Source: Cohaesibacter sp. ES.047
Lineage (GTDB): Bacteria > Pseudomonadota > Alphaproteobacteria > Rhizobiales > Cohaesibacteraceae
Direction of reading: 5' to 3'
Assembly: GCF_900215505.1 (NCBI RefSeq)
Contig: NZ_LT907844.1
Span: 1,956,501-2,020,500 of the forward strand
DNA length: 64,000 nt
This document shows positions 46,032-54,862 of the stretch, one piece after another; positions within the stretch are counted from its first letter, which is position 1, and the number at the start of each line of letters is the position of its first letter. A program made the translations under genes and the position numbers. The notes beneath the pieces are model-generated. The model worked only from the letters and a program-made list of their open reading frames with translations, was not told the origin of the DNA and ran no database searches.

Positions 46032-46967
46032 TTAATGTACCAGGCTGATCCAACCGTGTCCGTGGCGCGTGTCTTTACCTGCGTGGACGACCGGAAGGAG
46101 ACTGATAAAAGGTGCTAGCGGTTCCAAATCACCACGAAGCTTGATAAGTCCGCGTGTATCATTCATTGGAATAGTGGTTCCGGATCGGGAAGATCGCCGA
46201 GCCCACGAGTGCTGTGACGTTCTGTCTCCAATGATCTCGATGGAACGGGCAATGTTGCGTAGCGCACCGAAATCGCACTCCAGCTTGACACCATGCCAAC
46301 GTCCAAGCCCCTCAATCCGGTCAATCAATCCAGGTATCAGGTTGCTCATGGTTCGATCCTCGGAGCGTAGTTTCAGCGGGCTAAGCAAGCGAAGAGAAAG
46401 CCCGTTGCCCAATTCCTGGATTTCCAGTCCTTCATCACGAATGATTTCATGGTCTAGCAGGCGCCAGGGTTTGTCCCAATGGCCGACGCCATTCTCAAAT
46501 ATTGAAATCAGCAAATTTGCGATTAGTTGACAATAGGAGGATGCGAGCCCGAAAAGCACCAATTGGACGATGGCACGTGGACGGCCTGCGCCAACTGGTT
46601 GACGGAAGGCGCGCAATACCCACGGTTTCGGGATTTCACGGCCACGAGGGAGACGGCCTATTTCGTTCCACAGGAGATCTAGAAGACAGATCGGACCATG
46701 GCGGCAGGGCTTGCCTTCGCGAGCCAGATGGCAGGCATTTTTCGTGAGAGTCGGCCAAAGAGCTCCACGCACCCTGCGCGCGATGTCATATCCACCAATA
46801 CTTTCGAAGTCTCCTTCAATCAGTAATGATATTGTGGCCCAGCAAAAATTTTCGGCTAACTCCGAGGGGCTGGCAGATACCAGATTGGAGCTTACGAACG
46901 TGCGAATGTCCATTCCGGTTGCGCTCGAAGCCGTGTTATTGAAGAAATCGTAAGTTGGCGGGCTCAT
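46032..46967 (-). CDS. cas6: CRISPR repeat endoribonuclease Cas6
   Basis: A 311-residue RAMP nuclease that cuts the precursor transcript within repeats to leave the 8-nucleotide 5' tag. The glycine-rich loop near the C-terminus reads VHAGKDTRHGHGW, and an N-terminal ferredoxin-like part with CRHGPICLLDLLWN is present. It begins eight bases after the cas2 stop. Related but different repeats in the two arrays imply that one Cas6 must tolerate both. Confidence 0.8.
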   Translation of the reverse strand: MSPPTYDFFNNTASSATGMDIRTFVSSNLVSASPSELAENFCWATISLLIEGDFESIGGYDIARRVRGALWPTLTKNACHLAREGKPCRHGPICLLDLLWNEIGRLPRGREIPKPWVLRAFRQPVGAGRPRAIVQLVLFGLASSYCQLIANLLISIFENGVGHWDKPWRLLDHEIIRDEGLEIQELGNGLSLRLLSPLKLRSEDRTMSNLIPGLIDRIEGLGRWHGVKLECDFGALRNIARSIEIIGDRTSQHSWARRSSRSGTTIPMNDTRGLIKLRGDLEPLAPFISLLPVVHAGKDTRHGHGWISLVH

Positions 46968-46975
46968 TTTTTGAT

Positions 46976-47263
46976 TTATATGATTAGAAAGGAAGGGCTA
47001 CCTGTTATGGCAGGTCCCCCGAATGTGTGGCATCGGGATAAACCTGACTGTCCAACAACGTAGACGCGTAAGCTGTCACCTGCAACCAGAAGCTTTTCAA
47101 TTTTTTTGATAAGGCGGTTCGCTTGTTTTTCGCTCATCCATGCTTCGAAGACCGAGTTTTGTACGCGAACCGCACTATCTTCCAGAACGCCTGCGACCTT
47201 GCGGCGGAGCTTGTTGTCGCTGATATCATACGCAAAAACGGTAAACATGATTGTTCGGGGCAT
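46976..47263 (-). CDS. cas2: CRISPR adaptation protein Cas2
   Basis: A 95-residue protein with the Cas2 start FAYDIS (catalytic-like Asp), RRKVAGVLEDSAVRVQNSVFEAWM and the final strand LRVYVVGQSG. It forms the centre of the Cas1-Cas2 integrase. GAGAGGTG lies before the ATG at 47263. The ends touch RT-cas1 (10 bases) and cas6 (8 bases). Confidence 0.9.
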   Translation of the reverse strand: MPRTIMFTVFAYDISDNKLRRKVAGVLEDSAVRVQNSVFEAWMSEKQANRLIKKIEKLLVAGDSLRVYVVGQSGLSRCHTFGGPAITGSPSFLII

Positions 47264-47273
47264 ATGACACCTC

Positions 47274-49196
47274 TCAATAATCCATTCGATAGGGTTTGTA
47301 ACTTTGCTGGGTTAGAAGCGCTTTTGCATATCGTTTTGCTTGTCGCAATATCAGTTGGCGCCAAGGAATACTGGTGGATGTTTTAGGGTCTTTTATTGAT
47401 CTGGATAGCCAACGTTCATAGCCTCGAATGATCGCCTCACGGGTCGGAGAAGAAATATGAAAACCATTATGGCCTTTCTCAAAACCTTCAGGTTTGATTG
47501 CGCGTTGGGCCGCCAAAGTTACTGCACAAGCCTCTGCGACTGGTCCACGAAATTCTTCAACCAGGTCAGTCGCACATGCTGCATTGCCATTTTTTACTGA
47601 ATGAAGCACGGCAAAGCCAGGATGAAGACCCGCTCGCAATACAGCACCTTCAATGTCGTTGGTGAGTATGACGGAAAGAAAGGACAGAAGGGCGTCAAAT
47701 GGCGTCTCCGGAGGGCGTCTGCGCCTGCGGAGAAATATCCAGGTTTCAGGCAGCATTTGCCCCAGTACGTCCCAGTATAGCTTGGCTGACCGGGCCTCAT
47801 AGGCCATCAGTGTTGATGTGGCCCCATCTTTGGGAAGTTTGCGTAAAACCCGGTTTATTTCTTCGCACGTCCGTACAACGCTCAAATCGTTTTTCGAGCG
47901 GTTCAATCGCCTTAACAACGCGCGCTGATTATGAATTCTGGCAGACACAATTGCTTTTGCTATCTTGAAGCGACGCTGTTCTTCCAACGAGGCCTTTGCT
48001 TGTTCCAGATGGAGCTTCGCATTGATGCCTACGCGTGGCCCGGCCATCCCTGAAATGTCTCCCCCTGCATTCATGAATGCAACAGGAACCCGTGTTTCCA
48101 ATATCGTGCGCAGTGCTGACATGTCGACTTCAACATCGGGATATATTTCCAACCGGTCAAGCATTTCCGGCCTTAGCCGCAGTCTCGGGCGTTCTGCTTG
48201 AGAAACTTCAAGACAATCACCCGTACCAAGTGATAGGCGGGTGCCGGGGCTGGCAAGGTAAAGCGTTCGACGTGAAGGGATTGAACGGCCTGTGCGGTCC
48301 TTACTTTCATCCAGTTCAGCGGGAGCATAGGTCGGATTTTCGCCCTCGTCCCATGGATCTTCAATAACGATTGAACGCACGAACTCGCAACCTAGAAATC
48401 GAAACCCCTGATCGAAGGAAACGATACGTGTCTTTTCAGGATGCAGCTTCAAGCCTTGCTTGCCGAGTAACTTTGAGGCCTTTTCTCTTGCCTCCTCTGC
48501 CAAATCCCGTGTTGGCGCCAGCAGGACGAAATCATCCGCATAGCGAACAATGCGTGATTTGCCATGTTTGAATGCCTCGTCGAGCGGATCGAGAAACAGA
48601 TTGGCCAAGACGGGGGAAATTGGCGAACCTTGCGGTAGGCCTTTCCCATTGTCGCCATAGGTTTCCAGCCAAAGGCTCACCAGGTCAGTAAAACGCTCGT
48701 CATTTACGTGTTCGTTGAGCCGCAAAATCAGTTGTTCATGCGAAACATTGTCAAAATAGGACTTGATGTCGGCATCTACAGCCCAACGCAGCCCCTCGCG
48801 TCTATATTTGTCAACTTTCCAGATCGCCTGGTCTACGGATCGACCTGGACGGTATCCAAAACTTGATTCCTCGAATATTGGCTCGAAGCCGGGTACAAGA
48901 AGTTGCGAAGCGGCGGTTTGGACAACACGGTCGCGTATCGCAGGGATCATAAGCTGTCGAGTTCCTCCACTCTTCTTCGGAATCTTGACAGGTCTGGCTA
49001 TGCGGGGCTGGTAACGGCTTTCCAGCAATTCTTCGACAAGATTTCCGATTTCATGACGTAGGCGTTTCTCAAATCGTTCAATCGTCACATGGTCTGTACC
49101 CGGTGCCCCTCCGTTTTCCTTCACTCGGGCAAAGGCCATTGTCAGCGCGGATGCTTCTGCAATGGTGTAGAAAAGACCTTTGAGTTTGCGGGACAT
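47274..49196 (-). CDS. cas1: Reverse transcriptase-Cas1 fusion protein
   Basis: A 640-residue fusion. The reverse transcriptase (about 1-290) is of group II intron type: NGGAPGTD, KIPKKSGGTRQLMIP, DADIKSYFDNV (Asp141), GLPQGSPISP, YADD at 219-222 and LHPEKT. The Cas1 domain (about 305-640) has its metal residues in MAYEARSAKLYW (Glu467), AGLHPGFAVLH (His525) and CATDLVEEFRGP (Asp544). There is no N-terminal Cas6 part, unlike Cas6-RT-Cas1 fusions. Known RT-Cas1 proteins of type III loci capture spacers from RNA. A GAGGAT site precedes the ATG. All catalytic residues look intact. Confidence 0.93.
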   Translation of the reverse strand: MSRKLKGLFYTIAEASALTMAFARVKENGGAPGTDHVTIERFEKRLRHEIGNLVEELLESRYQPRIARPVKIPKKSGGTRQLMIPAIRDRVVQTAASQLLVPGFEPIFEESSFGYRPGRSVDQAIWKVDKYRREGLRWAVDADIKSYFDNVSHEQLILRLNEHVNDERFTDLVSLWLETYGDNGKGLPQGSPISPVLANLFLDPLDEAFKHGKSRIVRYADDFVLLAPTRDLAEEAREKASKLLGKQGLKLHPEKTRIVSFDQGFRFLGCEFVRSIVIEDPWDEGENPTYAPAELDESKDRTGRSIPSRRTLYLASPGTRLSLGTGDCLEVSQAERPRLRLRPEMLDRLEIYPDVEVDMSALRTILETRVPVAFMNAGGDISGMAGPRVGINAKLHLEQAKASLEEQRRFKIAKAIVSARIHNQRALLRRLNRSKNDLSVVRTCEEINRVLRKLPKDGATSTLMAYEARSAKLYWDVLGQMLPETWIFLRRRRRPPETPFDALLSFLSVILTNDIEGAVLRAGLHPGFAVLHSVKNGNAACATDLVEEFRGPVAEACAVTLAAQRAIKPEGFEKGHNGFHISSPTREAIIRGYERWLSRSIKDPKTSTSIPWRQLILRQAKRYAKALLTQQSYKPYRMDY

Positions 49197-49409
49197 GGGA
49201 CTATCCTCGATTTAGTCATGTGGAAAGTGGCAATTTCCTAGTTTTGCCTGAAACCTCTGTGGAAACTAATAATATGCTGAAAAATATGGATAAAATCACT
49301 CTATTTGATGGAATTTTAAAAAATAGCTTGTTGTGGCGGACGCAATTCATGCCAGTCTATGGAAATAGCTTGATTTTATCGAGTGATTTCAGCAAAGCTT
49401 AGCGGGTCG
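49197..49409 (+). promoter_or_regulatory. Leader of CRISPR array 1
   Basis: An AT-rich stretch between the divergent RT-cas1 gene and the first repeat. The last 40 bases (49370-49409) match the leader end of array 2 (57207-57246) at 28 positions without gaps. It should hold the array promoter and the spacer-integration signal. Confidence 0.7.
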
Positions 49410-50019
49410 GAGATGGCCGTTACCCCGTAAGGAAGGGGACTGAAACATGTGCGCCCAAAGGGCTTGGGTTGCCCCGTCAAGAGATGGCCGTTACCCCGTA
49501 AGGAAGGGGACTGAAACTCATGGTTGCCATAACCATATTTCGGAGGATTTGCTCCGAGAGATGGCCTTTACCCCGTAAGGAAGGGGACTGAAACTCACGA
49601 ACGATGTACCAGCGACACCGCCGTTGGGAGATGGCCGTTACCCCGTAAGGAAGGGGACTGAAACTCCATAGGGCCTACGGAGCTGTCTTCATCGTGGAGA
49701 GATGGCCGTTACCCCGTAAGGAAGGGGACTGAAACACAGGCGTTCGATAACAACGGCATTTTCTTTGCGAGATGGCCGTTACCCCGTAAGGAAGGGGACT
49801 GAAACGGACGAATCCGCCAAAGGCAAAGCCTTCTCCGCGGGAGATGGCCGTTACCCCGTAAGGAAGGGGACTGAAACGCGGCAACTGCGGCAGGTCGGCT
49901 GCCAGCGAAGGGGCAGAGATGGCCGTTACCCCGTAAGGAAGGGGACTGAAACCCAGTGCAATCAGCACCGCATCAACGTTGCTTTCGGAGATGGCCGTTA
50001 CCCCGTAAGGAAGGGGACT
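49410..50019 (+). CRISPR. CRISPR array 1: nine 37-bp repeats, eight spacers
   Basis: The repeat starts GAGATGGCCGTTACCCCG and ends GGGGACTGAAAC. Repeat starts are 49410, 49481, 49558, 49628, 49699, 49769, 49841, 49916 and 49988. Spacers are 33-40 bases long. Repeat 3 has one change (CCTTT for CCGTT). The last copy is broken after GGGGACT, marking the trailer end. The 3' end ACTGAAAC is the classic type III crRNA 5' tag, so transcription is left to right, away from RT-cas1 and towards cas10. CCCC and GGGG can form a short stem. Confidence 0.98.
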
Positions 50020-50124
50020 ATTTCAGATCGATCGCTTTGCTTTTGGTGCGAGAGACAATATGTCGCTTGATCTCTTCCTGCCTGTATTGCACTCTTTTTC
50101 GGTGCAATCTTGGGGAGTGGTCGC

Positions 50125-51714
50125 GTGAGGAGATTCCTTGTTCGTGTTGAGGCTGTTAATCTGGCCTCGTCTATAGTTGATACAGACGATCTTTCAGTCA
50201 TTCGTGGTGGGGGCTTTGCCAATCTTCTGGTTCCGGAAAGACTTCTGGGTGCCTTGGATATGGGAGCCTTGGCGTTGGTTTTTGCCGGAGCGTCGCAAGC
50301 TGAAGCCATATTGAACGTAGCAGAAAATGTTGACGAACGGCAGGTCGAGGCGCGCCTGATATCTCTGGCCAGTGGCCAAGAGGATGTTGCCAATATGGAA
50401 CCCCAATTGGTCGCCATTTTGCCGCATCTGACCCTGTTGTGCGCGGTTGTTCCCTATGAAAGCGGATATCTGGCGGCGAGCCGATATGCCATTGGCAAGA
50501 TTCGTGAACGTCAGCTGATGAACCTGACCATCGACAAAGGTGAGCCACCGGCACAGTCTTTTCGGCGACCTTGCATGGTAGATGGCACCCGACCGGGGAG
50601 TATGTCTCTTTCCAAGGGTGGCAAGAAACTGATTGTTTCTTCCAGTGTGTATTCTCGTCAGATACTTGGACGTGAATTGAGGCAAGAAATCTACAGGCAA
50701 ATCGGAGTGCGTACGGATCGCAATCTGGAATATGCTGACAGTTTTGCCGATCTGGTGAATGATCCTCCGCCGGGCCTTTCTCCCTCCCTGAAGGGTAAGA
50801 TGGCAGTTGTCTATTTTGATGGTAACAAATTTACAGCAATTCGCGAGCGGGCGATCCGTAATGATCAGCACGGTGGTGGTGATGCCGTCAGGGCGTTTTC
50901 AGAAGCTGTTACCAAAGCCCGCGCGCTGTTTCTGGATCGGATTCTTGATAATCTGGAAAATGACAGTCGCATGTATTGTGATGGCAGACGTCTTCGTTTC
51001 GAAATCCTTATGTGGGGAGGAGACGAAGCCCGTTTCGTCCTTCCTGCTTGGAAACTGGCCGAAATATTGCCCATTCTGGCAGATGACATGGAAGGAGAGC
51101 ACTGGGCGTTTCGCGGTGAGACGATGACCAGTGCGATTGGTGTCCTTGTTTGCCATCACAAGATGCCGATCACACGAGCTGTCGCGATGGCGGACGACAT
51201 CGTCGACGAGATCAAGGCCTATCAGCGCGCAAAGGAAGGCAAACCGGAAAATATGCTTTCAATTCAGCTTATTGAGAGCATTGAGCCTCACGTGGGTGGT
51301 ATTCGCGGGTTTCGTCAAAAACTCTACCAGACTTCAGATGCTTCTGCCTTCGTGGTTGAGGGTGCTTCGGGCCTTCGTAGTATTATCGATAGCTATCGGC
51401 GGATTACGGATCCATCAACCGGATTGCCGCGAAGCCAACTGTATAATCTGATCTCTGAAGCGCGCTCCCAAGGGTTGCCTGGACAACTGGCCGGAGAGGC
51501 AAGTAATCTGGAAGAATTGCTGCAAACTGCGGTAGACCGTAGTAGAGGCGAAAATGGTGAAGATGTTGTCATGGCCCTAAAAGCCGCGCTCCTTGATCCG
51601 GCTTTCGGTGTCTCCGCCGGAGCTCCCTTCGTTGGCCTAGTTCGGATTGCTGAGACATGGGATCTCATGCGCCCTTTCATGGTATCCAGTGAGCTAGAGA
51701 CGGAGATTGGGTGA
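50125..51714 (+). CDS. cas10: Compact Cas10-like protein with GGDE motif, no visible HD domain
   Basis: About 529 residues from GTG at 50125 (GGGGAG upstream); a TTG at 50110 is also in frame. The N-terminus begins in a palm-like region (RRFLVRVEAVNLASSIV, then VIRGGGFANLLVPERL), so no HD nuclease precedes it. The second palm starts MAVVYFDGNKF (metal Asp near 232) and carries GGDEA near 298-302 in place of GGDD. The helical C-terminus covers about 400-529. GGDE keeps two acids and occurs in active GGDEF cyclases, so messenger synthesis is possible, but DNA cleavage by an HD domain seems absent. It is the first gene of the four-gene effector operon. Confidence 0.8.
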   Translation: MRRFLVRVEAVNLASSIVDTDDLSVIRGGGFANLLVPERLLGALDMGALALVFAGASQAEAILNVAENVDERQVEARLISLASGQEDVANMEPQLVAILPHLTLLCAVVPYESGYLAASRYAIGKIRERQLMNLTIDKGEPPAQSFRRPCMVDGTRPGSMSLSKGGKKLIVSSSVYSRQILGRELRQEIYRQIGVRTDRNLEYADSFADLVNDPPPGLSPSLKGKMAVVYFDGNKFTAIRERAIRNDQHGGGDAVRAFSEAVTKARALFLDRILDNLENDSRMYCDGRRLRFEILMWGGDEARFVLPAWKLAEILPILADDMEGEHWAFRGETMTSAIGVLVCHHKMPITRAVAMADDIVDEIKAYQRAKEGKPENMLSIQLIESIEPHVGGIRGFRQKLYQTSDASAFVVEGASGLRSIIDSYRRITDPSTGLPRSQLYNLISEARSQGLPGQLAGEASNLEELLQTAVDRSRGENGEDVVMALKAALLDPAFGVSAGAPFVGLVRIAETWDLMRPFMVSSELETEIG

Positions 51715-51715
51715 A

Positions 51716-53479
51716 ATGAAGTGCTATAATCTTACTATTTCCGTGACAGGCCCTCTGATGATCGCCGGGATCGAAGCCATTGCTCATGGTGTTGATGCGC
51801 CGTTTCTGCGAAATCATGAGGGCAGGATCATAATACCTGGTTCGCAAATTCGAGGGGTCGTGCGCCATGTCATGCGGGCCATGGCTGCAAAGAGTGACAG
51901 ACTGCCTGAAGAGAAGGCTGACCGCCTTTTCGGGCAAGTCTCGGCCACAGCAGGGGAAAATGCTGATGAAGCATTTGAAAGCAACTCAAGTGCCTGGGAG
52001 CCAAGGTATGGAGAAATAGAATTTTCCGACCTTGTCATTGAGGGACGAGAAGACCGTTCATCAGCTATGACACGTGTTGCTGTCGATGGGTTTACCGGAG
52101 CAGTTTCTCACGGCAGTCTTCAAGTGCTTGAACAGCCGATAGCTGTTGGAGAGACTATTGACTTCTCTGGATATATTGAAATTCAGACGAAGGATGGTGA
52201 TGAAGACGAGATGGCAGATTGGGTGCGCAAAGCACTCATACTGACACCTGCGATAGGGGCTCACAAAAGTGCAGGTTTTGGCAAAATTGAGCGCATTCTG
52301 CTCGAAAATGGTGTTGAAACAAAAACGGAGTATGCAGTAGACGAGGGTGTGATCGCTCAAATAGTCAGAGCTGGCGCGGCAGAGGTCGTGCTGGTCTTCG
52401 ATGCCCCCTTCCTTGTTTCCTCTGGTCGTTGGAACACCAATCTTTTTACCGGTTCGCCTGATGTGCCGGGATCTGTCCTCAAGGCCGCGATCGCGCAATC
52501 TACAGGAGCCAATGAGACAGATAGTTCTTTATATCAGAGTTTGGCAGGCTGTGTGATGGCAGAGCTTCGCCCTGCCAGAGAAGATGAAACCAGACCGATG
52601 ACACCTCCGCTTTCGCTTTATTATTTGGAAACTATGGGCGAACTTCTAGATGCCATTGATGTTTCACCGAGCGATTGGGCGGAAGATGGTGAAATGATTT
52701 CCTTCGCAATGGACTGGAAGGAAGGTTCCAAGCCTTTTGAACTAAGAAGCCAGAGCTATCCACGTTCGTTCGATGCCAGCTATCATGTGCGCACGCATAC
52801 GGCAATCAACGACAGCGGGACTGCTGATACCGGGAAATTATTCACTTTCGCAGCGGTCGAGCCCAAAGATTTTGTCTGGAAGGGGCGAATTTCCAAGGGG
52901 GCTCTGAATGATGATGAGTTTGCCGAGCTTTTACGGGCGTTACCGGGTCGGCTTTTGGGTATTGGCAAGACACGCGTATCCGCTAGTCTTTCTATACAGC
53001 CTGTCGAGCCGATTTCTGACAGGATTTCTGGCGAGGTGATCATGGTTCTCGAGACCGATGCGTGTTTGCATACGCCGAATGATCTTTTCGCTTTTGGCGA
53101 TGAGCCAGCTGAAGAGCAGCTTCGATTACAATACCAAGCTTATTTGGCCGGTGCTCTGCGTGATCGTACAGGAAATTCAATAGTTTTCTCCGACGAGGAT
53201 CTGAACCTTAAATTCTATGCCTCTCAACGGCGTCTGGGTGGATATCTCTCGGCACGATACGCACCCACAGACGATGGCTACTATCCTTGGTTGGTGACAA
53301 ATGCTGGGTCGGTGTTCCGCTTCGTTGTTCCCGAGGGATGCGAGGTTGCGTTGGAAAGCTTTGTCTCGTGTGGCCTCCCTGTTCCTGCAGGGTTTGATAC
53401 TGCTCGCAAGCATTGGCAAGGCAATCCTTTTGTGCCGGAGAATGGTTTTGGCGAAGTCCGGATGAGTTCGGCTAAATGA
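51716..53479 (+). CDS. Fused RAMP protein, Cas7 plus Csx10/Cas5-like
   Basis: A 587-residue protein starting one base after the cas10 stop. The first RAMP domain (about 1-205) is Cas7/Csm3-like, with IPGSQIRGVVRHVM, TRVAVDGFTGAV and the glycine loop GAHKSAGFGKIERI. The second part (about 215-587) has DAPFLVSSGRWN, VPGSVLKAAI, GRLLGIGKTRVSA and the end FYASQRRLGGYLSARY, then WLVTNAGSVFRFVVPEG, resembling Csx10 (Cas5 of type III-D). The same join is known in the type III-D variant subunit Cas7-Cas5-Cas11; whether a Cas11 helical part is included cannot be seen. Probable role: the crRNA 5' tag end of the complex. Confidence 0.75.
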   Translation: MKCYNLTISVTGPLMIAGIEAIAHGVDAPFLRNHEGRIIIPGSQIRGVVRHVMRAMAAKSDRLPEEKADRLFGQVSATAGENADEAFESNSSAWEPRYGEIEFSDLVIEGREDRSSAMTRVAVDGFTGAVSHGSLQVLEQPIAVGETIDFSGYIEIQTKDGDEDEMADWVRKALILTPAIGAHKSAGFGKIERILLENGVETKTEYAVDEGVIAQIVRAGAAEVVLVFDAPFLVSSGRWNTNLFTGSPDVPGSVLKAAIAQSTGANETDSSLYQSLAGCVMAELRPAREDETRPMTPPLSLYYLETMGELLDAIDVSPSDWAEDGEMISFAMDWKEGSKPFELRSQSYPRSFDASYHVRTHTAINDSGTADTGKLFTFAAVEPKDFVWKGRISKGALNDDEFAELLRALPGRLLGIGKTRVSASLSIQPVEPISDRISGEVIMVLETDACLHTPNDLFAFGDEPAEEQLRLQYQAYLAGALRDRTGNSIVFSDEDLNLKFYASQRRLGGYLSARYAPTDDGYYPWLVTNAGSVFRFVVPEGCEVALESFVSCGLPVPAGFDTARKHWQGNPFVPENGFGEVRMSSAK

Positions 53480-54861
53480 GTGGGGCGATGAACATGCTAT
53501 TGGAATATATTCGCTTTTCATTCGAGCTTGAACTTGCCAGTGATTGCCATATTGGAGATGGCAAGGACAAAGCCCTGGCCGAGCTGCGGCCCTTGATGGA
53601 AAATCTGAGCACGGATGTTGACGGCGGAAAATTGGAAACGCGGGTTGCGACAATTGTTCGTGCTTATGATGGTTCGCCATGCTTGCCCTCAACCTCGCTC
53701 AAGGGTGCACTGCGGAAACAGCATGAATTGCAAATGGCTAAAGGTGAGCTGGAAGGCTTTTTTGGTGCGATCAAGGAAGGTGACGAAGGGGCAATGGGGA
53801 CGTTCGCCCTTTATGCTGGCAAGCTAAAAGGAACAGATGATAGCGTTGCGGTAGGGTTGCCTTATTGGGAAATGAAAGAGCAGACTTGGATTGCCACTCA
53901 TGTTGCCATTTCTCGCGAAACCGGTACTGCTGAGCATATGAAGCTTTTTAATCAGGAAATGCTGCCAGCAGGTGCTGTCTTTGAGATTGAAGGTGTCTGG
54001 TTCGGTACTTTGGATGAAGCAAGAGATGGACTTGCGGTTTTGCTCGCTCCCTTCGCAACACGCGATGGTCTCAGCATTGGCTCGGGAATAAAGCATGGCC
54101 TTGGAGCATTTCGCTTTTCCAAGAACAAGGAACAAGTCTTGTTGAAGCAGACCCGGTTTTTGCCAGCTACAGGCGTAGTTGAGGAAATGGTTCCAAAAGG
54201 GACGTTGACGATCCAGCCGCAGGGCAAAGGGCAAGAGAGGATTAATCTCAAGCTATTTTGCGATGGCCCGTTTCTCTCGGTCGACCCGGCTCGACGCAAG
54301 GGCGAAAATACAGCCAAAAACTGCATCAAAGCCCTTAAACGCAATGATAAGACGCCAGTTCTCCATATCCACTCTTTGGTTGGTGCGTTGCGCGCGCGTG
54401 CTGCATTTCTTTCCGAGTGTGAGGGTTATGGTGGTGACAGGAGATTTCGCAAATCTTCTGAATGGACCAGCCCTGTCGAACTAACATCGGTTGAGAGGCT
54501 TTTCGGAGTTGGAGGCTGGCGTGGTCTTGTTCGCTTCTCTCAACCTGAAAGTGCCGGTGCGCAAGAGAAAGGTAGTTTGACCTCTATTGCCATTGATCGG
54601 TTTTCTGGCTCGGTGTTGGACTCAACGCTTTTTGAGCACGAGGTTTTTGTCGGTGTCGAGCTGGATGTCTCGCTTTTATTGGAAAAGCGCACTTCGCCCG
54701 ATGGAGTGGAATATCCAACCAGGGAAGATCGGAAGCTCTTCATGCTGCTGCTTGAGGGCCTCCAGGGGGATGTGCTGATGCTTGGTCATGCAACCAATCG
54801 CGGATTTGGCTGGTTCAACGTGGAAACGACCGACTTGGCCGCAATGAAGGAGAATGGCTGA
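53476..54861 (+). CDS. Double RAMP protein (two Cas7-like domains)
   Basis: A 461-residue protein overlapping its neighbour by four bases; a second ATG at 53488 is possible. Domain 1 (about 1-215) has CLPSTSLKGALRKQ and a glycine loop GSGIKHGLGAFRF. Domain 2 (about 225-461) has LHIHSLVGALRARA, AIDRFSGSVLDSTLFEHEVF and the loop GHATNRGFGWF. Both are Csm3/Cas7 patterns, like the Cas7-2x subunit of the type III-D variant, which lines the crRNA backbone and cuts target RNA at regular spacing. Which acids cut cannot be told without alignment. Confidence 0.78.
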   Translation: MSGAMNMLLEYIRFSFELELASDCHIGDGKDKALAELRPLMENLSTDVDGGKLETRVATIVRAYDGSPCLPSTSLKGALRKQHELQMAKGELEGFFGAIKEGDEGAMGTFALYAGKLKGTDDSVAVGLPYWEMKEQTWIATHVAISRETGTAEHMKLFNQEMLPAGAVFEIEGVWFGTLDEARDGLAVLLAPFATRDGLSIGSGIKHGLGAFRFSKNKEQVLLKQTRFLPATGVVEEMVPKGTLTIQPQGKGQERINLKLFCDGPFLSVDPARRKGENTAKNCIKALKRNDKTPVLHIHSLVGALRARAAFLSECEGYGGDRRFRKSSEWTSPVELTSVERLFGVGGWRGLVRFSQPESAGAQEKGSLTSIAIDRFSGSVLDSTLFEHEVFVGVELDVSLLLEKRTSPDGVEYPTREDRKLFMLLLEGLQGDVLMLGHATNRGFGWFNVETTDLAAMKENG

Positions 54862-54862
54862 T

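Noticed and set aside
49675-50070. Open frames on both strands across CRISPR array 1 giving proteins with repeated blocks
   Set aside because: They are translations of the 37-bp repeats and their spacers, not genes; the repeat length is not a multiple of three only by spacer variation.
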